A stretch of DNA of 64,000 nt, taken from Shewanella sp. GD04112 (lineage in GTDB: Bacteria > Pseudomonadota > Gammaproteobacteria > Enterobacterales > Shewanellaceae). The stretch covers positions 2,914,001 through 2,978,000 of the forward strand of contig NZ_JAOEAL010000001.1 in assembly GCF_029835735.1 (NCBI RefSeq), given 5' to 3'. Below the pieces are notes generated by a model. It did not search any database. It had not been told where the DNA came from and worked only from the letters and a program-made list of their open reading frames with translations. The position numbers and the translations under genes are program-made. How positions within the stretch are numbered: the stretch's first letter is position 1; every line of letters starts with the position of its first letter. Shown here one piece after another: positions 45,316 to 54,862 of the stretch.

Positions 45316-45708
45316 TTAGTTTGAATAAGTCTCGCGAACATAGACATCGAATTTAGCCACTTGCGCATTTGGGGCCACGGCCGACACTTGCAGCTGTTGT
45401 TTGCCGTGTAATTTCACCGATTTCCAACTGGTGGCTTCATCTTCGATGGTAAAGCCGCTGGCGTCGTACCAAGTGAACTTATATTGCACTCGCATATCGC
45501 TTGAGGACTTGCTGACGATCAACGCCGAACCTTGGATCAGATCGCCAACGCGGCGCGCCTCAACGCCTTCAACACTGATATAACGGGCGAAGCTGTTGTT
45601 ATCGACGCGGGTTTCTCCCAGTGAGTTCACCGAAATGCCCGCCGTATTGGTGCAAGCGCCGAGTGTCAGAGCTGCAGCCAAGATTACTCCACTGTAAATT
45701 GCTTTCAT
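45316..45708 (-). CDS. ycfL: YcfL family lipoprotein
   Basis: Lipoprotein of 130 aa with lipobox LGAC (Cys about 19) after the signal MKAIYSGVILAAALT. The body (ISVEGVEARRVGDLIQGSALIVSKSSSDMRVQYKFTWYDASGFTI in part) matches YcfL/DUF1425. GAGGGAAAACAAA precedes the ATG. In enteric bacteria ycfL lies near the lipoprotein LpoB and hinT; here hinT is also close by, three genes upstream, but lpoB is absent. Function unknown. Confidence 0.85.
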   Translation of the reverse strand: MKAIYSGVILAAALTLGACTNTAGISVNSLGETRVDNNSFARYISVEGVEARRVGDLIQGSALIVSKSSSDMRVQYKFTWYDASGFTIEDEATSWKSVKLHGKQQLQVSAVAPNAQVAKFDVYVRETYSN

Positions 45709-45838
45709 TTTGTTTTCCCTCACTCACAAAAACCTAGGTGCCGAACAACGGATGGGCAATGACACTACGCGACGCCAGCTGAACTTATGCTTAACGTACA
45801 CATCGGCTTAAACTGCCCGTACTGCCGCACCCTCGCGA

Positions 45839-46303
45839 TTAATCAATCAAAAAGTGCGCCCTTGCGGTAGCGATCAACTGCTTACGATTGGTTTGCCAAC
45901 AATTGATGTTCACATTGGCGACCCGTCGCCCCTGACGGGTGATACGGCATTCGGCAAAACTGTCTTTATGTAGGCCTGCTCGCAGGTAATCAATCGAGAA
46001 ATCAACGACTTTTGGCACTTTTGCCGTTTGCATAAACACCATTAATTGCACTATGGCCGACATTTCCATAAAACCAGCAATCACCCCACCATGAATCGCG
46101 GGCAGGATGGGATTACCGATATTGTCGTCCTTAGCGGGGAGTTTGAAAATCAGTTCATCGCCAAAGCGCTCGACCTTCATACCAATAAACTTAGCATAAG
46201 GCACATGTTCGAGTAGATGACCAAAGTCATTCAGCTCGGTGGCGCGTTTTACAATTCCCTGCACATCGAGGGTTTTCTGCTCGGTCGGCTTATTTGAGTT
46301 CAT
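45839..46303 (-). CDS. Hotdog-fold thioesterase (PaaI-like)
   Basis: Acyl-CoA thioesterase of 154 aa of the hotdog fold. NPILPAIHGGVIAGFMEMSAIVQLMVF holds the HGG motif typical of PaaI-type enzymes, with DFSIDYLRAGLHKD and GRRVANVNINCWQ as the following strands. It overlaps the end of a second thioesterase gene by 14 bases and is the last gene of the hinT unit. Substrate unknown. Confidence 0.85.
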   Translation of the reverse strand: MNSNKPTEQKTLDVQGIVKRATELNDFGHLLEHVPYAKFIGMKVERFGDELIFKLPAKDDNIGNPILPAIHGGVIAGFMEMSAIVQLMVFMQTAKVPKVVDFSIDYLRAGLHKDSFAECRITRQGRRVANVNINCWQTNRKQLIATARAHFLID

Positions 46304-46817
46304 CTGTCTCTCCTAAGGGCGGCACGGCTTCTCCCATCAAGGCTTGTCTAAAGGCATCGCCCACCATTTCAGGGCTGATCCGCATAAAAGAGCCCACCGC
46401 ATGGGCGATAGGATCATCAATGCTGTCCTGATAGGCGATGGCGCGGGTAAAGGCGATATTAGATGACAATTTATAGCACTCGGCAAAACCATAAACTGGC
46501 TTATGGGGCTGCGCGGGCTTCATATAATCGACCCGTAAGTCGAGGGTGGGCGAAATCTCTAAGGATTGATATTTTTGAAAAATCGCACTCACCACCGCAC
46601 TGCCACAGGCGGTGTCCATCAAGGTGGTGATCACCCCGCCGTGGATAACGCCCGTATCGGGATAACCAATTAACTCAGTGCTATAGGGCAACTCAATCAG
46701 TACATGGTGCTCACTGGCTTCGAGCACGGTTAACCCTAAGCGACGGCACTGGGCGAGCTGATCGACAAATCGCTGCGCCATTTGAGTCAGCGGAAAAAAA
46801 TCAGGATTTACCTTCAT
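46290..46817 (-). CDS. Hotdog-fold thioesterase (PaaI-like)
   Basis: Second thioesterase of the unit, 175 aa. [30 protein letters not shown] contains the HGG motif, and [25 protein letters not shown] the core strand. Its start overlaps the hinT stop (ATGA), so translation is coupled. The two paralogues may form a heteromer or act on different acyl-CoA pools. Confidence 0.85.
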   Translation of the reverse strand: MKVNPDFFPLTQMAQRFVDQLAQCRRLGLTVLEASEHHVLIELPYSTELIGYPDTGVIHGGVITTLMDTACGSAVVSAIFQKYQSLEISPTLDLRVDYMKPAQPHKPVYGFAECYKLSSNIAFTRAIAYQDSIDDPIAHAVGSFMRISPEMVGDAFRQALMGEAVPPLGETDELK

Positions 46818-47170
46818 TGACCTTGGCTCAGCATGGGTCCCAATGGCTCTCCGCCAACGAGATGAATATGGATATGGTACACTTCCTGTCCGCCATGTTT
46901 GTTGCAGTTCATGATCAAACGATAACCATCTTTGGCAATCCCCGCCTCTGCCGCCAATTTGGCCGCCACTGTCATCATCCGGCCGAGTGCAGGCTCATCC
47001 GAGGCTTTCATATCATTTGCAGTTGGGATCAAATGATTCGGCACAATCAGAATATGGGTTGGCGCCTTTGGCGAGATGTCTCTAAAAGCGGTCACCAGCT
47101 CGTCTTGATACAGAATGTCGGCGGGAATTTCGCGGCGGATAATTTTGCTGAAAATGGTTTCTTCGGCCAT
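46814..47170 (-). CDS. hinT: HIT family purine nucleoside phosphoramidase HinT
   Basis: Histidine-triad hydrolase of 118 aa. It opens [24 protein letters not shown] and carries [11 protein letters not shown], the HIT active site, near the C-terminus. HinT hydrolyses adenosine phosphoramidates, including aminoacyl-AMP. AAGGAGGACTCCCC precedes the ATG. It heads a tightly overlapped run with the two thioesterase genes. Confidence 0.93.
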   Translation of the reverse strand: MAEETIFSKIIRREIPADILYQDELVTAFRDISPKAPTHILIVPNHLIPTANDMKASDEPALGRMMTVAAKLAAEAGIAKDGYRLIMNCNKHGGQEVYHIHIHLVGGEPLGPMLSQGQ

Positions 47171-47315
47171 GGGGAGTCCTCCTTGGGTTAATTGGGATAG
47201 TATACTAGCAATTCAACGCTTTGTGTCTCCAGATATTTTGCGTTTCATTTGCCTGTTGTGCGCATTTTTGGCAGCATGACGCCCATTAAAACGCATCGGT
47301 TTTACAGGATAAATT

Positions 47316-49082
47316 ATGCTCCACTATCACATCATTCCCGTCGATCCCAAGGCGCACTTGTTCGCCGTTACTATGACGGTACAAAAGCCCCACCCTAAGC
47401 AAGTTTTTAGCCTGCCCGCGTGGCTTCCCGGCAGTTATATGGTGCGGGATTTTGCCAAGAATATTATCGATCTTAAAGCCACAGGCGATAATGGTGAGGC
47501 GCTCCACCTCACTCAACTGGATAAACAAACCTGGTCGGTCGAACATCAAAGCACCCAACTGACCTTAACCTATCAAGTTTATGCTTGGGACCTGTCGGTA
47601 CGCACTGCGCATCTGGATATGACCCACGGCTTCTTTAACGGTAGCAGTGTATTTTTAGCCGCCCACGGCTTTGAGGCAGGCTTACACACAGTGACTATGG
47701 CTGCGCCGACCGAGCAGAGCCTAAATGAATGGCGCCTTGCCACCAGCATGACACGCCAAAGCGGTGATGAATTTGCCTTTGGTGAGTTTTGCGCGCAAAG
47801 CTATGACGAACTTATCGATCATCCAGTTGAGATGGGGCTATTCACCCACGCCAGTTTTGAAGCCTGCGGCGTGAGACACGATATCGTGTTAAACGGTCGC
47901 CACCGCGCCCATATGCCGAGACTCTGCCAAGATTTAAAGGCGATTTGCGAGTATCAAATCAAGCTGTTTGGCACGCCAGCGCCCTTTGAGCGTTATCTGT
48001 TTATGACGACAGTACTCGACAATGGCTTTGGTGGTTTGGAACATAGGGCATCGACAGCACTCATGTGCTCACGCAAAGATTTACCGCTGTCGATGGATGC
48101 GCCGATAAATAACGACTACCGCACTTATTTATCGCTCTGCAGCCATGAATATTTCCACAGCTGGAACGTCAAGCGCATCAAGCCAGAATGCTTCTTACCC
48201 TATCAACTCGAGGCGGAAACCTATACGCCGCAGCTGTGGGCCTATGAGGGCATCACCTCCTATTATGATGATTTCCTTACCTATCGCGCAGGCTTAGTCG
48301 ATGAGCAAAGCTACTTAGATATGCTGAGCGAAACCTTTACCCGGGTATACCGCAGTCAAGGCCGCTTTAAACAAAGCATTAAGGACTCGAGCTTTAACGC
48401 TTGGACTAAGTTCTATAAGCAGGATGAGAACGCCCAAAACGCCATTATCAGTTATTACACTAAGGGCGCCCTGTTTGCCCTGTATCTGGATTTAACCCTA
48501 AGAAGCGAGACTCAAGGAAAATACAACCTCGACGATCTAATGACCATTCTGTGGCAGGAATATGCCCTGCAAAATCGCGGCACCACGGATGAATGTCATC
48601 AAAGGATTGTTGAACGCTTATTGGGGCGTGATTGCCAAGATCTCTTCGCCTATTTAGACAATACCGACGATATCCCGCTGGCACCACTACTGGCCGAGTT
48701 TGGGGTTGAATTGACACTGAGAGCGAGCCAAGGCGCGCAGGATGTTGGCGGTGGCACGGCCAAAGGGTATGAGATTGCCTTTGGCGCTAAAACGCAAGCT
48801 GCGCCAATGGGCCTTAAAGTGACCACTGTCGCCCAAGGTAGCCCTGCGCACCTTGCAGGCTTAAGTGCCGGAGATATCTTAATTGCGGCGGATAATCTGC
48901 AGGTGACAGGTCAATTTGAAGCTCAGCTTCAGCAATACCCAATCGGACAACGCTTAAGCCTGCATTGGTTTAGACGAGATGAATTGATGACGGGAGAACT
49001 GATTATTGCAGAGGCGCCTAAGGATACGGTTGCCTTAAGCATCACAGATAAAGACAAACTGCAGGCTTGGTTAGGTCGTTGA
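47316..49082 (+). CDS. M61 family glycyl aminopeptidase with PDZ domain
   Basis: Zinc peptidase of 588 aa. SHEYFHSWNVKRIKP (HEYFH at 277-281) is the M61 active site and LWAYEGITSYYDDFL provides the third ligand region. A PDZ domain follows near 500-560 (AQGSPAHLAGLSAGDILIAADNLQV). There is no clear signal peptide. M61 enzymes prefer small N-terminal residues such as glycine. A 15-bp tandem repeat and a terminator lie just after the stop. Confidence 0.92.
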   Translation: MLHYHIIPVDPKAHLFAVTMTVQKPHPKQVFSLPAWLPGSYMVRDFAKNIIDLKATGDNGEALHLTQLDKQTWSVEHQSTQLTLTYQVYAWDLSVRTAHLDMTHGFFNGSSVFLAAHGFEAGLHTVTMAAPTEQSLNEWRLATSMTRQSGDEFAFGEFCAQSYDELIDHPVEMGLFTHASFEACGVRHDIVLNGRHRAHMPRLCQDLKAICEYQIKLFGTPAPFERYLFMTTVLDNGFGGLEHRASTALMCSRKDLPLSMDAPINNDYRTYLSLCSHEYFHSWNVKRIKPECFLPYQLEAETYTPQLWAYEGITSYYDDFLTYRAGLVDEQSYLDMLSETFTRVYRSQGRFKQSIKDSSFNAWTKFYKQDENAQNAIISYYTKGALFALYLDLTLRSETQGKYNLDDLMTILWQEYALQNRGTTDECHQRIVERLLGRDCQDLFAYLDNTDDIPLAPLLAEFGVELTLRASQGAQDVGGGTAKGYEIAFGAKTQAAPMGLKVTTVAQGSPAHLAGLSAGDILIAADNLQVTGQFEAQLQQYPIGQRLSLHWFRRDELMTGELIIAEAPKDTVALSITDKDKLQAWLGR

Positions 49083-49093
49083 TCTTTAATCTA

Positions 49094-49168
49094 TTAGCCT
49101 TTAATGCACTAATTTTTAATGCACTAATTTTTAATGCATTAGTTTTTAATGCAATAGTCCTTAACCCA
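49094..49168. repeat. 15-bp tandem repeat after the M61 peptidase gene
   Basis: Five 15-base units starting at 49094, 49109, 49124, 49139 and 49154 follow the pattern cTAaTTTTTAATGCA. Units two and three are identical and the outer units are degenerate. Non-coding. Confidence 0.88.
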
Positions 49169-49176
49169 TAAAGCAC

Positions 49177-49210
49177 AAAAGGGGCAATCGTATCGAGGAT
49201 TGCCCCTTTT
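49177..49210. terminator. Bidirectional intrinsic terminator
   Basis: AAAAGGGGCAATC (49177-49189) and GATTGCCCCTTTT (49198-49210) pair perfectly. T-runs occur on both strands; it lies between the convergent M61 and LuxR-type genes. Confidence 0.92.
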
Positions 49211-49268
49211 TATTTGATTCTTAAGTTGTTCAATTGAATATTGGCTTAGTGGCCCCATCAACAACGCG

Positions 49269-49913
49269 TTACACCACCACATCGTGTAAGTAGGTTTGCG
49301 CCCATGCAATGGCTTGCCCACGGCTTGACACACCAATCTTACGGAACACACGGTACAAGTGAGTCTTAATGGTGCTCTCACTCACAAACAATTGATTCGC
49401 GATATCGAGGTTAGTGCTGCCAGACAACAGGGCTTGTAACACTTCGCGCTCACGGATGGTTAATGGCTCGGTATCTTCGAACAGTCCAAAGTCATCATTT
49501 ACCCCATTCACCAATTGGATGGGGATCACTCTGTGTCCACGCAGGATGTTAGACAGGCCAAGGCTGATTTCAGTCAGTCCTGCATCCAGATAAAACACCC
49601 CTGCCGTAGTCGAGGCTTGCATTAAAAAACGGGCATCAACCTGTTTAGGGAATTGAATGTAGACGACTCGCACACTCGGGTGTTCACGGGCAAGCAAGCG
49701 TTGAAATTGATAGGCTTTCTGAAGATCGACGGTGGAAAGGTCAATCACCACCATAGAGGCTTGGTTATCTTTGATTTGATCGCACATTTCATCTGGACTG
49801 ACTTGCGACAGCTTCACCAGAAACTCCTGCGGCCAGCGGCCTGCAAGCAATTCCATCAGAACTTGCGATCTTGACACTACAATCCAATGTAATATTTTGA
49901 ACATCCTGCTCAC
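49269..49913 (-). CDS. LuxR-family regulator, CsgD-like
   Basis: Regulator of 214 aa. The N-terminal half is a receiver-like domain (ILHWIVVSRSQVLMELLAG, MVVIDLSTVDL) that seems to lack the usual acidic pocket. The C-terminal LuxR helix-turn-helix is LTIREREVLQALLSGSTNLDIANQLFVSESTIKTHLYRVF (in part). Layout matches CsgD/VpsT-like orphan regulators of biofilm matrix. No curli or exopolysaccharide genes adjoin it, so targets are elsewhere. It is divergent from the cytochrome b gene, with 286 bases between. Confidence 0.85.
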   Translation of the reverse strand: MSRMFKILHWIVVSRSQVLMELLAGRWPQEFLVKLSQVSPDEMCDQIKDNQASMVVIDLSTVDLQKAYQFQRLLAREHPSVRVVYIQFPKQVDARFLMQASTTAGVFYLDAGLTEISLGLSNILRGHRVIPIQLVNGVNDDFGLFEDTEPLTIREREVLQALLSGSTNLDIANQLFVSESTIKTHLYRVFRKIGVSSRGQAIAWAQTYLHDVVV

Positions 49914-50200
49914 TCCCTGTCTGGTTAACGATTATTTATTTTGAGAGGAGAAACATCTCTCAATACCACTTCAACATCCGTTCAATAGACTTCCAAGTCT
50001 ATCGTGCACACGATATTAGCATTAGATAAAACAGATTCAAAAGACTTACGTAAAAAATATTTACCGTACGCAAATCAAAAACTTCTACAACTTTAGGACA
50101 AATCATTGTCAAGCAGAAGGCTTAATTTAAACTGAAAATAATGCGCTATTTTTAACAGAAAGGCGTAAGATCAAATCAATACAAAACATAAGGAAATACC

Positions 50201-50947
50201 ATGTCCAGCCAGCAACCAAGCCCTATTGAAATACAATCCTACCCCGTCTGGGACAGACCTACGCGTCTGTTCCACTGGATTAATGTCATCCTCGTACTCT
50301 CCCTGCTTATCGTGGGCGGTATAATGATGTTTCGCAGCGACTTAGGTATAACCGAACTCTCCGGTAAAATCGGGCTTAAAACCCTGCACGTCATCATTGG
50401 CTATGGCTTTGCGATTAATTTACTTATCCGCTTAGTGTGGGGTTTTATGGGCAATAAATACGCCCGCTTTAGCCATATGTTCCCCAATGCCAATAGCAAG
50501 GCCGAGTTACAAACCTATAAAGCAGAACTTGCCGCGGGTAAAAATCCCCAGTATCTAGGCCACAATCCTAAGGGGAAATTCGCCGTACTCGCTATCATGC
50601 TCTTATTAGTCACAATTATGATTACTGGGCTGATCCGCGCCGGTACCGACATTTACTATCCACCCCTGGGAAGTGCAGTCCAACAGTACCTTGCGGCCAC
50701 CAATGTTGATCCGAGTAGCCTACAACCCTACGATGCTACGGGCGTCGATACCGATAAAGCTAACGTGATAAAACCCATAAAAGGTCTTGTAGGAGAGGTA
50801 CATGTGTATGCAGTGTATTTATTGATACTGTTGATCATGCTGCATGTTTTTGCCGTAATCTACACCGAAGTCAAACGCCAACCTGGCATTATCTCAGCCA
50901 TGTTTTCAGGCAAAAAGCTTATTCAAGGACAACCGAAGGACGAATGA
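50201..50947 (+). CDS. Cytochrome b (b561/hydrogenase-type) membrane protein
   Basis: Integral di-heme cytochrome b of 248 aa with four helices. RPTRLFHWINVILVLSLLI (His 26 region) and LKTLHVIIGYGFAINLLIRLVWGF supply heme histidines of the first half, and GEVHVYAVYLLILLIMLHVFAVIY those of the last helix. Such proteins pass electrons between the quinone pool and periplasmic c-type cytochromes. It is convergent with the CctA gene, which could be a partner; co-function is inferred only. Confidence 0.88.
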   Translation: MSSQQPSPIEIQSYPVWDRPTRLFHWINVILVLSLLIVGGIMMFRSDLGITELSGKIGLKTLHVIIGYGFAINLLIRLVWGFMGNKYARFSHMFPNANSKAELQTYKAELAAGKNPQYLGHNPKGKFAVLAIMLLLVTIMITGLIRAGTDIYYPPLGSAVQQYLAATNVDPSSLQPYDATGVDTDKANVIKPIKGLVGEVHVYAVYLLILLIMLHVFAVIYTEVKRQPGIISAMFSGKKLIQGQPKDE

Positions 50948-50967
50948 GGTCAACTCAATGAGCATAA

Positions 50968-50993
50968 AAAACGCCAGCATTTGCTGGCGTTTT
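50968..50993. terminator. Bidirectional intrinsic terminator
   Basis: AAAACGCCAGC (50968-50978) and GCTGGCGTTTT (50983-50993) pair around a 4-base loop between the convergent cytochrome b and cctA genes. Confidence 0.92.
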
Positions 50994-51017
50994 ATCAAGC
51001 TCAATCTGAAGTCAAAC

Positions 51018-51368
51018 TTACTTCTTCAGAATAGATGCCGGAGTACGGCCATCGTCGTGGCAGCTTTCACAGGTAGGTTTTTGACCTACGTTCATATCGT
51101 GTGGAGCGTGGCAGTCAGCACAAACTAAGTTGCCATCGTGTGGCTTATGTACTGCGTCCATTTCAGCCAAAGAGCCGTGGCAGCTTTGACATTGTTCAAA
51201 TTCGAAAGCACCATCAGCAGAAGGCGTACCATCCTTATGACAGCTTTCACAACCACCTGACTCAGCATGGAAGTCTGATAATTTTTGATCCGCGGCAAAT
51301 GCGGTTGGTGACAGCGCCAGCGCTGCAAGACTTGCCCCGAAAAGCGCACTTAATAGTTTTTTGCTCAC
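51018..51368 (-). CDS. cctA: Small tetraheme cytochrome c (CctA/STC)
   Basis: Periplasmic cytochrome of 116 aa. The signal peptide ([21 protein letters not shown]) ends near residue 25. Four CXXCH heme sites are at 40-44, 60-64, 83-87 and 100-104, and additional histidines (HAESGG, HKPHDG, HAPHD) serve as distal ligands. GTG at 51368 is the start: GGAGGA lies 7 bases upstream, and 116 aa equals the length known for S. oneidensis CctA. The frame is open further upstream without family sequence. CctA carries electrons in the periplasm during anaerobic respiration. Confidence 0.95.
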   Translation of the reverse strand: MSKKLLSALFGASLAALALSPTAFAADQKLSDFHAESGGCESCHKDGTPSADGAFEFEQCQSCHGSLAEMDAVHKPHDGNLVCADCHAPHDMNVGQKPTCESCHDDGRTPASILKK

Positions 51369-51647
51369 AATTGTATCCTCCAATGGCGATTGACAGTGGA
51401 AATTCTTGTCAGGGTGACTTCCATCTCGCAACCAATGTAAATAGCACGACTCGATTTAACTTAGCTAAGGATTGAGCAATAAGCAACCCAATCTTAATGC
51501 AAAGTAACTTTATCAATATACCAAGGGGTAAAATGTGCGCTGCATCATGTAACCACATGCTTATATAAGAGTTTTACATTGACTTAACCTATCGCTCACA
51601 ACTAAAAACGGCCCTAGCCTAATCCGTAGAAAAAGAAAAGCCCCAAT

Positions 51648-51676
51648 AAAAAAGGAGACACTAGGTCTCCTTTTTT
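51648..51676. terminator. Intrinsic terminator, now separated from htpX by an IS
   Basis: AAAAAAGGAGAC (51648-51659) and GTCTCCTTTTTT (51665-51676) pair perfectly. On the minus strand it points away from htpX and would have ended htpX transcription before the IS3-family element entered 8 bases away. Confidence 0.9.
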
Positions 51677-51736
51677 GATCTTACTGACCCGTCCTAAATA
51701 GCGTTGACACTTTTCAAACTCATTTTGGAGAGTGTA

Positions 51737-52129
51737 ATGACTTCAACAATTAAACGAACTCAACGCGATTATTCCCTCGCTTTTAAATTGGCGGTTGTCG
51801 ACCAAGTGGAAAAAGGCGAACTGACCTATAAGCAGGCGCAAGACAAGTACGGTATTCAAGGTTGCTCCACCGTGTTAGTGTGGTTACGCAAGCATGGCAA
51901 ACTGGATTGGTCCCTAGGGACGCCGCCAACATCAATGCGAGGACAGTTGATGACTGAACCCACCACGCTCACCCCCGAGCAAAAGATAAAAGCCCTCGAA
52001 GCCGAACTTGAAGATACCCGCATGAAAGCGGCGTTCTTCGAAGCCATTGTCGAAAAACTCAGAACTGACTACGGGATATCCGTCGTAAAAAAGCCACCCG
52101 CGAAACGCTCCAGGAAAAAACGGACGTAG
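51737..52129 (+). CDS. IS3-family transposase OrfA
   Basis: Helix-turn-helix protein of 130 aa (RDYSLAFKLAVVDQVEKGELTYKQAQDKYGIQG in part) with a C-terminal coiled-coil (EQKIKALEAELEDTRMKAAFFEAIVEKL in part) for oligomerisation. GGAGAGTGTA precedes the ATG; the longer frame from 51704 has no such site. OrfA alone binds the ends, and a -1 slip at 52087-52093 fuses it to OrfB. Confidence 0.92.
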   Translation: MTSTIKRTQRDYSLAFKLAVVDQVEKGELTYKQAQDKYGIQGCSTVLVWLRKHGKLDWSLGTPPTSMRGQLMTEPTTLTPEQKIKALEAELEDTRMKAAFFEAIVEKLRTDYGISVVKKPPAKRSRKKRT

Positions 52130-52953
52130 GTTATCGCGTCACCCAATGCTGTCGTTACCTTGGCATCAGTCGTCAGGCGTATTATCAGCAATGCCAGCGG
52201 CAAATCGTCTCAGAGCTAAGGGAGCAACAGGTGTTGCAAACAGTACAATATGAACGGTTATTTCAACCGCGAGTCGGTACGCGTAAACTGCAGTATTTAC
52301 TCAACAAAATGCATCAAATAGTGATAGGACGAGACCGGTTATTTCGCTGTCTTAGGGCGCATCGTTTGTTGGTCACGCCGAAACGGGCGTACTATAAAAC
52401 GACCCATAGCCATCATCGATTTAGGTGTCATCCCAACTTGCTTAAGCCCAGCGAGCAGCAAGTGGACATCAGCCGCTCAGAACAAGTCTGGGTGGCTGAT
52501 ATTACCTATCTGCCACTGCAAGATAATGAAGCCTATTTAAGCTTGGTGACCGATGCCTGGTCACGAAAAATCGTGGGCTATCATGTTGATGATAATCTTA
52601 AAACAGACGGGGTGCTAACGGCCTACAAACGGGCACTGAAGCAGCGACAAGATAAAAGTAAACCGCTGATACACCACTCAGACCGTGGAATACAGTACTG
52701 CTCAAACGCGTATCAAGCGGTTCACGCACACCATGGCGTGACATGCTCAATGACCGATGGATATGACTGCTATCAAAATGCCTTAGCAGAGCGAGTGAAT
52801 GGCATCTTGAAGCAGGAGTTTTTAACACATAAGCCCGCAACGCTGGAGGAGGCGCGACAAATGGTGGCAGAAGCGGTTGCCATCTATAATCAACGGCGGC
52901 CACATTTGGCCTTAAAATACAAAACGCCCGATGAGGTTCATCGAGCGTTTTAG
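52093..52953 (+). CDS. IS3-family transposase OrfB (frameshift product)
   Basis: Integrase-type (rve) catalytic part, read in the -1 frame of orfA. The frame opens at 52069, and translation most likely enters by slippage on A-AAA-AAG at 52087-52093. The DDE triad is visible in WVADITYLPL, HHSDRGIQYCS and NALAERVNGILKQEF. The HTH_21-like linker (YRVTQCCRYLGISRQAYY) precedes it. A separate start inside the frame (about 52231) would lack this linker. No internal stop is present. Confidence 0.9.
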   Translation, partial: ATRETLQEKTDVGYRVTQCCRYLGISRQAYYQQCQRQIVSELREQQVLQTVQYERLFQPRVGTRKLQYLLNKMHQIVIGRDRLFRCLRAHRLLVTPKRAYYKTTHSHHRFRCHPNLLKPSEQQVDISRSEQVWVADITYLPLQDNEAYLSLVTDAWSRKIVGYHVDDNLKTDGVLTAYKRALKQRQDKSKPLIHHSDRGIQYCSNAYQAVHAHHGVTCSMTDGYDCYQNALAERVNGILKQEFLTHKPATLEEARQMVAEAVAIYNQRRPHLALKYKTPDEVHRAF

Positions 52954-53000
52954 GTGGAAATAAGTGTCAACTTATTTCAGGACGAAACATACAGCCTCGA

Positions 53001-53864
53001 TTAACGGGTCTGTAAAGCGGCGATACGCTTCTCTAATGGCGGATGACTCATCATCAGCTCTGCCATTGAACGCTTGCCGTTAATACCGAAGGCAGACATT
53101 TGCGCTGGCATTGCTGAACTTTCAGGGCCTTGGCGTAAACGCTCAAGCGCTGCAATCATCTTATGCTTACCCGCTAAACGTGCTGCACCTTCGTCTGCAC
53201 GGTATTCACGGATGCGTGAGAAGTAAGCCACGATAATCGAGGCCAAGATACCAAACAACATATCGAGGACAAACACAACCGCCATATAAGCGAACATGCC
53301 TAGACCTTCACCTTCTTCGTCGTTGCTCGAGACGAAGTTATTGATAATGCCCGCAACAACACGCGCGGCAAAGATAACAAAGGTGTTCACCACGCCTTGA
53401 ATTAAGGTCAGTGTCACCATATCGCCGTTAGCAACGTGGCTCACTTCGTGGGCAAGTACCCCTTCAACTTCATCTTGGCTCATGCCGTACAACAGACCGG
53501 TACTCACGGCAACTAATGAGTTGTCTTTACTTGGGCCTGTGGCAAAAGCGTTCATCTCTGGCGATTGGTAAATTGCCACTTCTGGCATTTTAATCCCAGC
53601 TTGCTGCGCTTGGCGGGCAACAGTGTCTAACAACCAACGCTCAGTGCTATCACGTGGCGTGGTGATCACTTCACAACCCATGGTCTTTTTCGCCATCCAT
53701 TTTGAAATGGCTAAGCTGATGAAGGCTCCGCCGAATCCAAAAATCGCAGCGAACACAAGTAGTCCACCCATAGTAGACGTATTCACGCCCAGAATAGACA
53801 TCACAATTGAGGCTACCAGCAACACGGCTAGGTTAGTCGCAATCAATAAAAAAATACGCTTCAT
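53001..53864 (-). CDS. htpX: Membrane protease HtpX
   Basis: Inner-membrane M48 zinc peptidase of 287 aa that degrades misfolded membrane proteins together with Fts[22 protein letters not shown] is the first helix, with a second near 35-58; [12 protein letters not shown] (HEVSH at 139-143) is the zinc site, and two further hydrophobic segments and [13 protein letters not shown] (third ligand) follow. AAAGGAGCTGAA precedes the ATG at 53864. Its 3' end is now next to an IS element. Confidence 0.95.
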   Translation of the reverse strand: MKRIFLLIATNLAVLLVASIVMSILGVNTSTMGGLLVFAAIFGFGGAFISLAISKWMAKKTMGCEVITTPRDSTERWLLDTVARQAQQAGIKMPEVAIYQSPEMNAFATGPSKDNSLVAVSTGLLYGMSQDEVEGVLAHEVSHVANGDMVTLTLIQGVVNTFVIFAARVVAGIINNFVSSNDEEGEGLGMFAYMAVVFVLDMLFGILASIIVAYFSRIREYRADEGAARLAGKHKMIAALERLRQGPESSAMPAQMSAFGINGKRSMAELMMSHPPLEKRIAALQTR

Positions 53865-54151
53865 TTCAGCTCCTTTACGGCAAACACATGCCATTTAACT
53901 TTGCTCAAAGACATAATATGTCCAATTAATCGAAATTCAAGGGGTAAAGATAAGAGTTTTTCTACTCGCTAATTTTTCTCTCAATTTAGACATTGCCTTT
54001 CATGGCTCGTGAGTCTAGGGACAGTATATTAATCCAAGCTTAAATCTAGGCTCTGTCAGCATTACAGCCAAATTCATGTGTGTTTATCTATGTTTATCGC
54101 GATTAAACTTTGTTAACATGCCAGCACATTCCGAGATTTCAGGATAAAAAA

Positions 54152-54862
54152 ATGACAGTCAATGCCCTACTACTGAGCAGTTCTCGCGTCGGTGATACGC
54201 CTTACCTTTCCCATGCGATTCCCTTTATCAAACCGCTCACCGCTAACGCCCAAAAATGGATCTTTATCCCCTATGCCGGTGTCAGCATGAGTTACGACAC
54301 TTATTTGGCCTCAGTCGTGGCGGGATTAAGCGAACTCAGGCTCGATATCAGCGGCATTCATCAACATCCTGATCCGCGCCAAGCGATTAAAGATGCCGAC
54401 GGCATTTTGATCGGTGGCGGCAACACCTTCCATTTACTGCACGAGCTCTATAAGTACGATTTAGTGCATCTTATCCGTGAAGAAGTTCTGAATGGTAAAC
54501 CTTATATTGGTTGGAGCGCGGGCTCTAACGTCTCTGGATTGAGCATTCGCACCACCAACGATATGCCGATTATCGAGCCGCCGTCGTTTACCGCGTTAAA
54601 TATAGTGCCATTTCAGTTAAATCCACATTATTCAAACTACCGCGCTCCAGGGCATAACGGCGAAACCCGCGCCCAGCGCTTACTCGAATTCACCCGTGTC
54701 GATCCTATCACCCCGGTTGTGGGTATCGTCGAAGGCAGCGCACTCTGGCGTCAGGGAGACACTTTATCCCTACTCGGTGACAACCCAGCCTATTTATTCT
54801 GTGGTGAGCAGCAAGAGATCCCTATCCCTGTAGGAAGCGATTTATCCCATTTACTGAAATAA
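54152..54862 (+). CDS. pepE: Dipeptidase E
   Basis: Cytoplasmic serine peptidase of 236 aa (S51) that cleaves Asp-X dipeptides. GWSAGSNV holds the nucleophile Ser122 (Ser120 in E. coli); [16 protein letters not shown] and [20 protein letters not shown] supply the oxyanion and His parts. AGGATAAAAAA precedes the ATG at 54152. The frame is open 14 codons upstream without a ribosome site. Single gene. Confidence 0.93.
   Translation: MTVNALLLSSSRVGDTPYLSHAIPFIKPLTANAQKWIFIPYAGVSMSYDTYLASVVAGLSELRLDISGIHQHPDPRQAIKDADGILIGGGNTFHLLHELYKYDLVHLIREEVLNGKPYIGWSAGSNVSGLSIRTTNDMPIIEPPSFTALNIVPFQLNPHYSNYRAPGHNGETRAQRLLEFTRVDPITPVVGIVEGSALWRQGDTLSLLGDNPAYLFCGEQQEIPIPVGSDLSHLLK

Larger units (their letters stand above)
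51685..52989 (+). mobile_element. Complete IS3-family insertion sequence, 1305 bp
   Basis: Terminal inverted repeats of about 28 bases start TGACCCGTCCTAAATA (51685) and, from the other end, TGTTTCGTCCTGAAATA (52989), and share GTTGACACTT. TAC at 51682-51684 and 52990-52992 is a 3-bp target duplication, as expected for the family. It contains overlapping orfA and orfB with an A-AAA-AAG frameshift site. All catalytic residues are present, so the element looks active. Confidence 0.93.
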
